A stretch of DNA of 64,000 nucleotides from Paraspadella gotoi (taxonomy: Eukaryota > Chaetognatha): NCBI GenBank assembly GCA_051294375.1, contig CM119270.1, positions 13,381,861 to 13,445,860 on the forward strand, in the 5' to 3' direction. This document shows positions 1 to 32,713 of this stretch, one piece after another. The notes beneath the pieces were generated by a model, which was not told the DNA's origin, searched no databases, and saw only the letters and a list, made by a program, of their open reading frames with translations. Both the position numbers and the translations under genes were made by a program. Numbering within the stretch: the first letter of the stretch is position 1; each line of letters begins with the position of its first letter.

Positions 1-660
1 AAGGGAATTTGATGGTTTTCGTTGTCGTTGTTGTATCTGTCGTTGTTGTTGTAGTCGTCTCTTGTTCAAACTGTCTCATTAACGGAGAAAATTATTATTA
101 CAAACTAAGAAGTGTACGTTAGTAGAGCCTTTAAACTTGAAGACAGGCCGAGAGAAAAAGCCATTAAAACTCTTTCTCTCTTTACGAGGTCAATTTAAAA
201 AAAAAGTATGAAAAAAGCTCATTAAAAAAAAAAGAAGTAAAATGTGTGAAAAAATCTCATTAAAGACAAAATAGAAAAAGAAAAGAGGAAAAAAGAATTT
301 AAAAAGGCCAAGAAACAAGAAAACAAAAGTTTAATCATGACATTTTAAAACGGTTATTTACTTTAATTAGGGGTTTAAATGGGTCACAAGTATTTTTTTA
401 AATACATCTTATTTATATAAAAGTACTTTGTTCTTAAAAGTCTATACAGGAAATAATTTTAAAGAGATACTCTCTGAACGCAATAGAATTTTATTTCGTT
501 CGGAGGGGAGACCCAAATTTTAATTTATTATCGCAATAAATTTAATAAAAAAAATATGCAGAATTGAGAATTTTTTCGCCTTCACTTTTCTCTACGCGCC
601 AAAATTTAAAAATGAAAAAAAAGTTTCGTCCTCAAAATGAAAGTTGGAATTCATTGAATC
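1..660. other. AT-rich non-coding left flank
   Basis: This stretch is AT-rich with many A runs and no coding signal that I can support. Open frames here run into the following minisatellite and look fortuitous. Confidence 0.5.
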
Positions 661-1008
661 GTCACGGACATTCAGTACGGGCTTTCAGTCCGGGCTTTCA
701 GTCCGGGNNNNNNNNNNNNNNNNNNNNNNNNNGGGCCATTCAGTCCCGAAATGAAAGTGGGAATTCAGTTGAATCGCTTACGGAACATTCAGTCGGGCTT
801 TTCAGTCCGGGCTTTTCAGTCCGGGCTTTTCAGTCCGGCTTTCAGTCCGGGGGCTTTCAGTCCGGCTTTTCAGGTCCGGGCTTTCAGTCCGGGCTATTCA
901 GTTCGGGCTTTTCAGTCCGCGGCATTCAGTCCGGGCTTTCAGTCGGGGCTTTCAGCCGGGGCATTCACTCCGGGCTTTTAGTCCGCGGCTTTTCAGTCCG
1001 GGCTTTAT
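661..1008. repeat. GC-rich minisatellite (CAGTCCGGGCTTT-type units)
   Basis: About 20 degenerate head-to-tail copies of a 13-16 base unit of the form GGGCTTTTCAGTCC are visible. Unit length wobbles through single-base indels and variant units (attcagtccc, cagtccgcgg). The array is interrupted by a 25-base N run at 708-732, so its true length is unknown. It opens reading frames in several phases, none of which looks like a real protein. Confidence 0.8.
708..732. other. Assembly gap (25 N)
   Basis: A run of 25 N lies inside the minisatellite. The same length recurs at 51421, which suggests a nominal gap size rather than a measured one. Confidence 0.95.
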
Positions 1009-1070
1009 ATTATATATATTATATATATTAACCTACAGCAGCGTTGGAAAAATAACACAAAATATGAACA

Positions 1071-2056
1071 ATCAACCTGAGGTACATAGCCCTATTTTGT
1101 GTAATGTAGTCTGTAGAATTTCGATGGTGATGACCATTTTTTTTTGTACTCATTTTCTATCCTTTCTCTGTCGCGATAATGACGGTTTTTAATTAATAAA
1201 ATTGTTATAAAATAGCAAATGCGATTATAAGTTATGCATAAATCAAATTATTTTAAAATTTCTATAAAATTTATATGAGCTTTTGCAACTATAAAAAATA
1301 AAGACTTATAAAAATATTTTGGTAAGGTTATTTCTATCATTTTATGTTTTTATTAAAAAGTTAGTTAACTATATTTATTAATAATTATGAGTAAAATTAG
1401 GGTTAAAGTTAAAAAATAATAATTTCAAAATTTTTTTCATGGATTTGCATTCCTTTGCAAAAAGCTTGCATATAAGAAAATATTAATTATTTATATCAAA
1501 CATTATCGTCATTAAGTGGGTCAACAAATTCAAGGAGAAAAACTTATAATTTTAAGCCAAAAAATTAATTAAATTAAACAAAAAATAATAGTTTTTAATA
1601 TTTTGTAACCTACTTAATGAAAGAATTTTTTAAAATGGATTATACTTTCTTATATGAAACTTTTTGTAAGGAATTCAAATCCGCCGGTTTTAAAATTTTA
1701 ATTTTTTTATTTTTCACTTTAGTTTATTTTTTTATTATTATTATTACACAAATATAGCTAACAAACTATTAATAAAATATAAAAAATTTGTAAATAAACT
1801 TACCAAAAATTATTTAATGGGTCTTTTATTTCATATTATGTAAGTTAAATTATAGCTTTTATAAAATCTTAATAATTTTGAGTTTCTTATACTCTACAAT
1901 GGCTTTTGCTCCATTTTTAAATAACACCTTATATGCTGCAAAAAAAATTCGCCATTTCGACAAAGAACGATAGACATATACAAAAAAAATGCGTTATATC
2001 ATCATCGAATTTCTACAGACTTTATTACAACTAAAATAAGCCTATGTACCTCACTT
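1071..2056. mobile_element. Foldback (long inverted-repeat) element, copy 1
   Basis: The outer ends are inverted copies: GAGGTACATAG at 1071 answers CTATGTACCTC near 2050, and tctgtagaatttcgatg near 1110 answers catcgaatttctacaga near 2010. The pairing continues inwards with many mismatches and indels (aaaaagttagttaactatat near 1360 against the complement of the sequence near 1755), giving a roughly 1 kb imperfect hairpin. The centre carries cattaagtgggtc at about 1510 and cctacttaatg at about 1610, shared with the element at 43118. No coding capacity is seen. It is best read as a non-autonomous foldback or MITE-like element; superfamily is not assignable. Confidence 0.6.
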
Positions 2057-2629
2057 GATTTGTATATTTCGTATTCATTCAACGCCCTAAAACCTACATA
2101 ATATCTGTCTGAGAGTTTTTTGTCTTCAACTGTATCTCTCACCAATATTTATCTGTTGTCTTTTGACTTTTTTGTATATTTTCTGACTTTAAGTATGAAT
2201 GTATTTGTTTATTTTTGTTACTGAATCAAACTTGTTGCATATGGAATAAAACGCTTATTTGTTTCTGTCCGCCTTCCTTAAATTAGATTTTTTTTTTAAG
2301 TTTTTCGTGTTTAACTCGATCTCTCGTGTCTCCATCTCTCGTTCCTGTCTTCTTTATTTTTCTTCTTTATTTCTTCTTTATCTTCTTCTTTATTTTTCTT
2401 CTTTATTTTCTTCTTTATTTTCTCTTTATCTTCTTATTTCACCCGATTTCTCCATATTCCTTCCGGTTTTTCATACTTTCCTTTTTTTCTTCCTTTTTCT
2501 TTTTTCTTTCTTTTGTTATATCCACTTTTCTCTCTTTCGCTTCTTTGACTTACTCCGTTTCATCCTTTGGGCTGCGAGACCAGAAGAAAGCCTGCCTCGA
2601 GGTATCACCTTGAGTTCCCTTTAAGTTTC

Positions 2630-2819
2630 ATCTCTCTCTCCTCTCTCCCTCTCTCTTCTCTCTCTCTCTTTCTCTCTCCTCCTCTCTCTCTCTCTCTCTC
2701 TCTTCTCTTTCGCAGTTGTCGTCATTCCTTTCGACTCTCGTTAGTCATCAATCGAGGGAATAATGAACAAATTCTGGCCGGACGATGGGGAATGAGAGCT
2801 CAAGACTTGGGCTAATTCG

Positions 2820-2896
<77 letters not shown>
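2630..2896. repeat. (CT)n microsatellite tracts
   Basis: A broken CT-rich tract occupies about 2632-2703 and a nearly pure (CT)n run occupies about 2823-2896. Open frames encoding only Ser/Leu or Arg/Glu across them are artefacts of the dinucleotide. Confidence 0.95.
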
Positions 2897-2899
<3 letters not shown>

Positions 2900-3311
2900 T
2901 ACCACTCTTTCCTGAAAAAAACAAAACTGATTAATTAGCCTCTTAATTGTGGTAATCATTAATGACCTTATTAAGAGGAACAACTATTTTGCAACTTTAA
3001 AAAAAAGTTTATAAAAACCAGATCTTAATTTAAATCTGGATTTGGTTCATTTTAAAATCAATTAAAAAAAGTAATGCAAAAAACATTATCTGTAAAAAAA
3101 ATTAAACTTCATCATGCCATATTCAAAAGTGAAATGTGTGGAACCAACAGAGAGCAGAGAGAGTCCAGGAGAGGAGAGAGAGAGAGAGAGAGGGGGATTG
3201 AAGAAGAAGCAGAAGTAAATGGCGCTCATGAAGCGAAACCCGTCGGTTGCAGATTCCTGTAACTATGAAGTCTCTTTGCGAATGATAGAGCCACACATCC
3301 CTTACCTTTCT

Positions 3312-3344
3312 CACTCTCTCTCTCTTTCTCTCTCTCTATCTCTT

Positions 3345-3377
<33 letters not shown>
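3312..3377. repeat. (CT)n microsatellite
   Basis: A near-pure CT tract with a few TT and AT interruptions. It corresponds to the tract at 9441-9563 in the second copy of the tandem duplication. Confidence 0.9.
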
Positions 3378-3881
3378 ACCCCTTGCCTTCATTCTTTGAC
3401 CTCAATTTGTTTTTGATTAAAGTCTGACCTCTTTGCTCTCGAGGAGAAAAAGGACTTCCTCCCGGATCGCAGAGAGGCCAGATCGGCTGGGTTCCCGGAT
3501 GAGGAGATCCACGATAGAGAGAGATAGAGAGAGAGAGAGAGAGACGGGAAAGCATAAACAAAAAAAATGAAAGCTTAATAAAATATTAGAAAACCAGTGT
3601 TTTTTAGCAAACACCTTACTAAATAAAGGCTTTTTCCCTCCATTTTCGAAAAATCTTACAAAAAAATAGAAAAAAAAAAGTTTCGTAAACCGAAGTTGTT
3701 AAGTTTTTTTTTTACAATGATTTGTAAATCATTTCTCACTTATCATATAAGCCCATGATTTGAGACCAATCATAAAACTAACATCCCTTCGGTGCGATCT
3801 CTCGATTCCTTTTCCTCTCCTCCCTCTACTCCCCCCACCCCTTCCTTCTTTTCCCCCCCCCCAAAACCCGTCTTCATCCAG

Positions 3882-4022
3882 CACCCGGATTCCTCGGCCC
3901 CGTCTTCTACGTCACACCGATCAACCGTCAGCGTCGGTGACGTCGCCTAAACTGGGCGTCTCCCCTACAAACGGATCCTGACGCCACGAACTCTACCCGA
4001 TCACTCCTCGACCGGGCGCAGG
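3882..4022 (+). pseudogene. Indel-damaged copy of a candidate upstream exon of gene A
   Basis: A C-rich pyrimidine tract ends in an AG acceptor and is followed by a GC-rich block ending in a GTGAGG-like donor. It matches 10094-10227. Comparing both copies suggests a Ser/Thr/Pro-rich segment (SASVTSPK is readable in one frame), but neither copy is open throughout because of indels. It may be an upstream exon of the PDZ gene or its damaged copy. Confidence 0.35.
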
Positions 4023-4104
4023 GCGTGAGGACAACTCTTTAATGATCGCATGGAATTTATTCGTTCGTTTTTTAGTTATTTTGATATTGATTGATTGGTT
4101 GCAT

Positions 4105-4345
4105 TGGATTGACTAAATGTATAAATAAATTTAAATAAATAAATAATAAATAAATAAAATAGATAAATAAATATAATAAATAAATAAATAAATAATATAA
4201 AATAAATAAATTAAAATAAATAATGAAATAAATAAATAAATAAATAAAATAAATAAATAAATAAATAAATAAAAATAAAAAAATAAATAAAAAAAATAAA
4301 TTAAAAATAAATAAGAATAAATAACATAAATAAAATAAATGAATC
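4105..4345. repeat. (AAAT)n microsatellite, degenerate
   Basis: An AAAT tetranucleotide tract with many length errors (aaat, aat, aaaat). The corresponding tract at 10327-10492 is almost perfect. The contrast illustrates the indel noise in this copy. Confidence 0.9.
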
Positions 4346-4447
4346 ATTTCATACATTTGATTGATTCATCATTGTTATACATTCAGTCATGGTCGCATTC
4401 ATTGCATCCAGTTATTCATCTTTCATTCATTCCTTCCTTTATCCCAG

Positions 4448-4640
4448 CGCCCTAAGCCCGGAAAGCGTTCGACGGAGCGACTTGGAGCCTCTCCCGTTCC
4501 GCGTTCGACGATCTCCTTAATCTGGTGCCAAGAGCCACCCCACTCTGTGAAGTTGCGGCGAAAAGCCATCTAAGCGCGGATCGTTGATCGAACGGACGCC
4601 AGGGCAAACTCGCTTCAGATTCGTTCAATTTCCCGTTATG
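4448..4640 (+). pseudogene. Duplicated, frame-broken first PDZ exon of gene A
   Basis: This matches the gene A exon at 10593-10776, with the same acceptor (cccag) and donor (atg|gtgag), but extra or missing single bases disrupt the frame several times. It would not encode the start of a PDZ domain as it stands. It belongs to the noisy tandem copy. Confidence 0.75.
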
Positions 4641-5855
4641 GTGAGAGTACTGAGTAGTCGTAAGATCGGAAGATGTTCCGGCGGCGATGTGGTGCGGAAA
4701 TCTTTTTGTTAGGAGGGTTGATTCCTCTTCACAATTCGCGTCCCATCATTTTTTGTATTTTAAGGCCTTTTCTGCCATTTCTTCATTTTTGGAAGTGGAG
4801 TTTCCTTATTATTTTTTTTTTCGTATATACTAGTTAGTTTTTTTTTTTCTTCGGGTTTTTCATGTGTCTTTCATGTTTCTACTTTTTTTTTTCTTTCTAG
4901 TATTCTTCTTTCTTTCTGTCTTTCTTCCTCACTATCTTTTTAGTGTCTTAGTGCTGATTTCAAAAAGAGCCAAGTGTTACAGTTACGTTATTGTTAAGTG
5001 GTTTTTGTGAACGGGTCGCTGGGCAAGGATAGGCTGTAATTTTTGGAATAAATTTCATTCATTCGTATTCATTCTATAGTATAAAAACATTAATTTGAAT
5101 TTTTGTTAAAACCTCATTCTCACTATATCGACCTTCGTCCTGTAATCTCCACTGTCTAGTGGGAACGACTGCTCTTTCTGTTCTTACGGAAACTTACAGA
5201 AATGTCTTTCTTTATTACTTTCTATGTTGGCTGGATAATTAAATAAGAATAAATTTAACATTAAAAAAAACCCAGTTATTTCTTGTTCTGGTAATTTTAA
5301 GTTGATCTAATTTTTTAAATTTTGATCACGAAACCTGGATCATTGCAAGTTTGTAAACAACGACTTCGTCTGCCATTTTTTGAAGAGGCGAAAAGAGAAA
5401 GGTGGTAAGAGCAGCACTTAAAGCAGCAATCTTAATGTGATCGGGAAGAGGGCAAGATATTTCGGCTGGAAGAGCATCGCGGTAGCACATCGCATCTTCA
5501 TCTTACTGGCTTTTCATTATAAAATCGTTACTCTTCACATTTGGCTCTGTTTCTTCAATTTAATTCTGCCGAACAATTTAATCGATTTTGTTTTCAAGAA
5601 ACCCATCGTCGATTAAAACCCAAGTTTCTTTTTTATTGTTCCTGTTGTTTGGAAAAATTGACAAAAAAGCCTTTATTAGATAAATAACCCCAAAATCTAA
5701 TTTTCGACAACATTGATAGTTTTGTTTATTCGTATTTTTAAAATCAGTTTAATTTCCTGAATTTGTTTTCCATCCATTAGTAACAGCCTTGTGTAGTTTG
5801 ACTCAAGTGCACGAATATTTTTTACGCCAAAAAAATATTGCAAAATTCTAAAAGT
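4641..5855. other. Non-coding intron-like sequence (noisy copy)
   Basis: AT-rich sequence matching 10777-11938, the gene A intron upstream of the zinc-finger gene. No independent features are seen. Confidence 0.6.
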
Positions 5856-7359
5856 ATGCGAAGTGATGAAAAAACAACACTGCAGACTTTGTTCCCGAAG
5901 TGTTACAGAAGAAAAACCTTGACTACTGTAAAAAACTGAAGAAATAGAACGATCCTTCGTAAGCCACAGCTCGTCAATAAAATAGAAAACAATTCTTGAA
6001 ATCTCAGCCCTGAAAATGAAATTGAAAACGGGGGGACCTTAAAATCACTATGAAAATTGACAGTAATTAATTGCCCCTTAAATTCGATAGTCCGGAGGAA
6101 CTTCGCATTCCTCCTGAAAAATGAAGAGATGCAACATTTGATGAATTAAACTATTATTAATAAAAGAGGAAACCAATCCTGAAACTTCAGCCCTGAAAAT
6201 GAAATTAAAAAACGATTCTTTTAAACCTACTTGTCCAAAAATTGAAGTAACTAATGCCTTGAATTCATTAGTCGGAAAATGAGAAGATCCAACACTCGAT
6301 GAATTTAAACTGATATTAAAAAAGAATGAAAACACCATCTGTGAATAAATAGGAAAACAATCTTGAAAACTCTCAGCCCAGAAAATGAAATGAAAACGAC
6401 CTCGGAAACCACAATGTAAAATTGAAAAGTAATAGACGCCTGAATTCAATAAGTCCGGAGGGCCTTCGGCATCCCTTTCTAAAAATGAAAAAGACTGCAA
6501 CATTGATGGAAGTTTAACTATTATTTAAAAAGAACCGGGAAACACTTGGTACGGAGGAAAGATTTTGGGCCTCTAAGGTATTATGGGATATCAAACGGAA
6601 AACGAAACGCACTACAATGACGTGAAACCTGTGGTTAAAAAAGATGCACCGTACGATTAAACAAGTCATCCGGATGTAATCGATGGCGGCGAAAATGCCT
6701 ATTGAAACGAAACGATATATACTTTGGCCACCCATTTGTAGTTTTGAAACGTTTTTTCTAGGCGCGATTAAAACAACCATTTACGCGAGCATACACTATT
6801 AAAAACCACCCATGCAAGTTGTTGCGTCGATTTTCTCGGGTCAACGGGTCTTATGTTAAAGGCAACATAGAAAGAATCATAAAATCACCTTTGCCCATCT
6901 GCCCGGTTTTAACAACAGCGGTATCGAACCTGGGTCTCAGGGTGCAATGCCAGTTGCACGATCCCAAGGACCTTAATGAAGCCAGAAAAAGATTTACGCC
7001 TGCGGATAAGTTGCGATTTTAAATCCAAGCACATTATCATTTGAAAAACATTTGCTCTTACTCATGACCGAAGAAGTTAGAGAAAAACTTTGCCAAGATT
7101 TTTCTGTGCGAGCACTGTCTTTATAAAACGGACCGTATTATAGATTTTTTAAAAACACCAATAAACGGGTTCACATTGAGAACAAAAGCCCTAGCAGTGT
7201 GGAGAAGAAAGATCGGCTTCACGACCTGACTGAGGAAAAATGCAATGACGACGCGTAAAGAAAAAGTTAAAGTAATCGAGACAATCTCAAACAAATCGAT
7301 TCGAAAGACAAAATAGCGAAAGGGAAAATCTCGATTGGAAACGAAAAACCTTTTGTTAA
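5856..7359 (+). pseudogene. Broken copy of the C2H2 zinc-finger gene
   Basis: This is collinear with the intact gene at 11939-13375, from an ATG at 5856 to the equivalent of the stop near 7357. The three N-terminal repeat units and all five finger regions can be recognised. Dozens of single-base insertions and deletions break the frame, and several finger cysteines and histidines fall in different frames. Substitutions are comparatively rare, so this resembles raw-read error more than ordinary pseudogene decay. It is not expected to give a protein as written. Confidence 0.8.
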
Positions 7360-8736
7360 GAAACAAAGAAAAACGCGATATCAAAATGGAAAGAGAACTA
7401 AATGCCGACAGGGAATTGAATCTGAGAAACAAAATTGGAAACGGAAACCGCCTTGCTTTATAGATGACATGTGTGTTTAAAGTCCGACAGATTTTGTCCC
7501 AAAAATAAATTTGATCATGCCAGTTAGCCTCTATTTTTTAATTGTAGTATGAAATTGGTTTTCTGAATATCATACAATACAACTGCTTCTTTATTTTTCT
7601 TTTGGTAGTTCCTTCTTTCATTTACTAAGCTCTATACTTGCTAACATAGCGAAATCATTTATTATCATAGCCAGTATTAATAATAAATTGGTATTTTATT
7701 AAGATGCGTGCTCTTAAACTGATTATTCTAGCGAAAGTTTTGAGAGATAAGACTGTTTTCTCTACTATTGCAACCACCAAAGCATGTTCCAACAGTCAGG
7801 GAACGAGATTAAGCTTATTTATCTAAATGAATGGGTAATTTCTTATATTGGTCTTGTACAATTTCATTAAAGTTAAAAACAGATGAAATGTTCGTTTTTT
7901 TCTAATTCATTAATAAACGGCAAGAAGAGTAAACAATATTAAAAATGAACGGCTAACTATTAAATCCATTGCCATTATCACGTCAGATCTTTACTCAAAC
8001 TAATTCTTTGCAAGCGCGCGTCTTGCAAATGTTAAGCTTCGACCGGGATCCTAGTCAACGGGATACCTTGAACGACGCTGTCGTTCCCGGAACGCGTCTC
8101 CACGGGCCTTCGCGTCGTATAGTCTTTGATGCCAGCCGGAAGAGGCGTGTCTCACGTGAGAGTGAACGACTGGAGAGTGATTATTGATTTTAAATGCATG
8201 AGAGACATTGGATCTTCTCTCTTATATCTGTCTGAGAGTTTTTTTGTCTTAATTATCTCTCACAATTTATCTGTTTGTCTTTTTGACTTTTTTGTATTTT
8301 CTGACTTAAGTATGAATGTTTTGTTTGTTTATTTTTGTACTGAATCAAACTTGTTGCATTGGAATAAAACGCTTATTTGTTCTGTCCGCCTTAAATAAGA
8401 TTTTTTTTTTAGTTTTCGTTGTAATCGATCTCTCGTGTCTCCATTCTCGTTCCTGTCTTCTTTATTTTCTTCTTTATTTTCTTCTTTATCTTCTTCTTTA
8501 TTTTCTTCTTTATTTTCTTCTTTATTTTCTTCTTTATCTTCTTATTTCACCCGATTTCTCCATATTCCTTCCGGTTTTCATCTTTCCTTTTTTTTCTTCC
8601 TTTTTCTTTTTCTTTCTTTTTTTTATATCCACTTTTCTCTCTTTCGCTTCTTTGATTCTCCGTTCTCCTTTGGGAGACCAGAAAAGCCTGCCTCGAGGTA
8701 TACCTTGAGTTCCCCTTTAAGTTTTCATCTCTCTCT

Positions 8737-9040
8737 NNNNNNNNNNNNNNNNNNNNNNNNNNNNNNNNNNNNNNNNNNNNNNNNNNNNNNNNNNNNNNNN
8801 NNNNNNNNNNNNNNNNNNNNNNNNNNNNNNNNNNNNNNNNNNNNNNNNNNNNNNNNNNNNNNNNNNNNNNNNNNNNNNNNNNNNNNNNNNNNNNNNNNNN
8901 NNNNNNNNNNNNNNNNNNNNNNNNNNNNNNNNNNNNNNNNNNNNNNNNNNNNNNNNNNNNNNNNNNNNNNNNNNNNNNNNNNNNNNNNNNNNNNNNNNNN
9001 NNNNNNNNNNNNNNNNNNNNNNNNNNNNNNNNNNNNNNNN
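8737..9040. other. Assembly gap (304 N) in a CT tract
   Basis: The left flank ends in ctctct. By comparison with the first copy, the missing sequence is the (CT)n region equivalent to about 2635-2980. Confidence 0.95.
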
Positions 9041-9440
9041 TAAGAGGAACAACTATTTTGCAACTTTAAAAAAAGTTATAAAAACCAGATCTAATTTTAA
9101 ATCTGGATTGTGGTTCATTTTAAAATCAATTAAAAAAAGTTAATGAAAAAAATTATCTGTAAAAAAATTAGAACATCATGCCCATGCATTCAAAGTGAAT
9201 GAGTGGAACCAACAGAGAGAGAGAAAGAGTGAGGAGACGATCAAGACTGAGATGGAGAGAGAGAGAGAAAGATTGAGAGAGATCGAGAGAGAGAGAAGAG
9301 ATGATGAATGATGGAGAGAGAGATAGATGAGAGGATTGAAAGAGAAGCCAGAAGTAAATGGCTCATGAAAGCGAACCGTCGCGTTGCAGAGTTCCTGTAA
9401 CTATGAAGGTCTCTTGCGAATGGACTAGAGGCCACACATC

Positions 9441-9498
9441 CCTACTCTTCTCACTCTCTCTCTCCTTCTCATCTCTCTATTCTCTTTCTCTCTCTCTC

Positions 9499-9553
<55 letters not shown>

Positions 9554-9563
9554 CTCTTCTCTC
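9441..9563. repeat. (CT)n microsatellite
   Basis: A nearly continuous CT dinucleotide run, equivalent to 3312-3377 in the first copy but about twice as long. Confidence 0.95.
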
Positions 9564-10093
9564 ACCCCCTTTGCCTTCATTCTGTTGACCCTCAATTTTG
9601 TTTTCTGATTAAAGTCTGACCCTCTTTGTCTCGAGGAGGAAAAAGATTCCTCCCGGATCGCAGAGAGGCAGATCGCGGGTTTCCCGTATGAGGAGATCAC
9701 GAGAGAGACGAGAGATGAGAGAGGAAAGAGAGAAGAAGAGAGAGAGAGAAGAGAGAAGAAAGAGAGAGGAGAGAACGGGGAGAAAGATAAAAAAAATGAA
9801 AGCTAATAAAATATTAGAAAACCAGTTTTTTTAGCAAACACCTTACTAAATAAAGGCTTTTTCCCTCCATTTTCGAAAAATCGTACAAAAAATAAGAAAA
9901 AAAAAAGTTTCGTAAACCGAAGTTGTTAAGTTTTTTTTTACAATGATTTGTAATCATTTCTCACTTATCATATTAAGCATGATTTAGCCAATCATAAAAC
10001 TAACTATCCCTCGTGCTCTCTCGATTCCTTTTTCCTCTCCTTCCCTCTCTCCCCCACCCCTTACTCCTTCCCCCCCAACCCGTCTTCATCCAG

Positions 10094-10227
10094 CACCCGA
10101 TACAACGCCCCGTCTTCTTACTCACACGATCAAAGCGTCAGCCGCGGTGACCGCCTAAACCTGGCGTCGCCTACAACGGATCCACGCCCACGAACTCTAC
10201 CGGCCCACTCCTCGACCGGGGCGCAGG
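10094..10227 (+). CDS. Candidate upstream exon of gene A (Ser/Thr/Pro-rich)
   Basis: A C-rich tract and catccag acceptor precede a GC-rich block closed by a ggtgag donor, 365 bases upstream of the first firm PDZ exon. Codon-like periodicity is visible, but no single frame is open across the block, so either indels remain here or it is 5' UTR. The link to gene A rests on position and splice-site form only. Confidence 0.3.
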
Positions 10228-10326
10228 GGTGAGGACAACTCTTTAATGATCGATGGATTTATTCGTTCGTTTTTTAGTTATTTGATATTGATTGATTGAT
10301 TGAGTGATTGATTGATTGATTGACTG

Positions 10327-10492
<166 letters not shown>

Positions 10493-10592
10493 TGAATCAT
10501 TCATACAGTGATTCATTCATTCATTGATACATTCTGTCATTCATTCATTCATGCATTATTTCATCTTTCATTCATTCCTTCCTTTTTCCCAG

Positions 10593-30899
<20,307 letters not shown>

Positions 30900-31313
30900 A
30901 TATGAGGTGAGAAGCTGGTGATGTTTTATTTTTTAACCACAGCATTAATATCTAAACCAATAACGGCAGCCACAATGCAACACTTAAAATTATGCGTCTC
31001 TGTAAATATATACTAATATCTCGATCTTAATTTTTTTTTTGTTTTAAGTTTATTATTTTCCGTTTATTTCCCAGGACACTGATGCTGAAGTTTTCGCTTG
31101 AGAAAAAAAAAACTCTTTTGGCGTGGCTGCTCCTTCCCGTGATACTTTCAGCGCTACTCCGCATTCTTGTCTTCGCATAACCCGTGATAACTTCGCGTCG
31201 TGATTGTCACGCCGTGATTGTCACGCCGCGTTGCAGTCAAGTGGGCAGGCATCGTCGCCTTCGCATCTTCATTCGTTCAACCCTCCAGCGGGTTTTCGAC
31301 TTCTCATATCAAT

Positions 31314-31425
<112 letters not shown>

Positions 31426-31853
31426 ATTCTGCTAATGGAACCAAAACGCGAATTTCTCTCTTCCATCGTGGTTTTCTAAACAAACGACTTGAAGCTAAAC
31501 ATAAAAAAAAAACATAACAAAGACCAAAGTGCACAAAAAAACAAACAGAGGCGAAAATTTGACTCTTTTTATACAACGAGAATTTGTTTCCTCCTTTGAC
31601 TCCAACGCCTCCCCCCTTCCTCCCCCTCTCCCCAAAGCCCTTTGTACAGAAATGTGAGAGATTTTGTCTCGCTCTCACTCGCCCCCAATTCCCCACTTCC
31701 CCTCTCGCTCTCTCGCTCTCTTCTTGATGGCATTAATTTACGAAAAAAAATACAACAATACAAGCGAATCTTCTCGTGTTGACTTTTCCTCTCTTTTTTT
31801 TTCGGCCCCCGAAGAAATCGGAGAGAGAGAGGTCGTTTCGTCCACTCCACTCC

Positions 31854-32182
<329 letters not shown>

Positions 32183-32431
32183 TCCTTCTCCCTTGACTCT
32201 CTTTACCCTAACCTAATCTACCGCCGCATGTTATAAAAACTAAGGAAAATCATTTTAGAAATAAAAAAAATAAAAAAACCCATTATGCTTCGTCGGTCCC
32301 CAACTAACCCCTCCGCTCGGTGGGATTTCATCGGGTATGGTGAAGCATATTTTCGGCACTCTCTCTCTTTCTCTCGTGACTGACGCTCGAAATAAACTCA
32401 CCTTCCCCTCGCTTTCGCTTTCTATTCTCTC

Positions 32432-32713
32432 NNNNNNNNNNNNNNNNNNNNNNNNNNNNNNNNNNNNNNNNNNNNNNNNNNNNNNNNNNNNNNNNNNNNN
32501 NNNNNNNNNNNNNNNNNNNNNNNNNNNNNNNNNNNNNNNNNNNNNNNNNNNNNNNNNNNNNNNNNNNNNNNNNNNNNNNNNNNNNNNNNNNNNNNNNNNN
32601 NNNNNNNNNNNNNNNNNNNNNNNNNNNNNNNNNNNNNNNNNNNNNNNNNNNNNNNNNNNNNNNNNNNNNNNNNNNNNNNNNNNNNNNNNNNNNNNNNNNN
32701 NNNNNNNNNNNNN
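32432..32713. other. Assembly gap (282 N) in a CT tract
   Basis: Flanks are tctattctctc and tctctcaaatc, so the missing sequence is most likely another CT microsatellite. Confidence 0.95.

Larger units (their letters stand above)
2100..8205. other. Noisy upstream copy of a ~6 kb tandem duplication
   Basis: In the same order as the unit at 8206-13975, this contains the TTTTCTTC-rich tract, the CT tracts, a GC-rich block at 3882-4022, an (AAAT)n tract, the first PDZ exon of gene A (4448-4640), its donor intron and the zinc-finger gene (5856-7359). Differences from the downstream copy are mostly single-base insertions and deletions rather than substitutions. This is the profile of uncorrected long-read sequence, although an old duplication cannot be excluded. 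Confidence 0.8.

Noticed and set aside
3420-3535. Possible exon (LEEKKDFLPDRRE) after a gattaaag site, also at 9610-9710
   Set aside because: The two copies disagree in frame, it ends in GA repeats without a donor, and no family is recognisable.
4072-4356. Leu/Phe/Tyr-rich open frame (also at 10243-10500)
   Set aside because: It is the reverse strand of the AAAT microsatellite.
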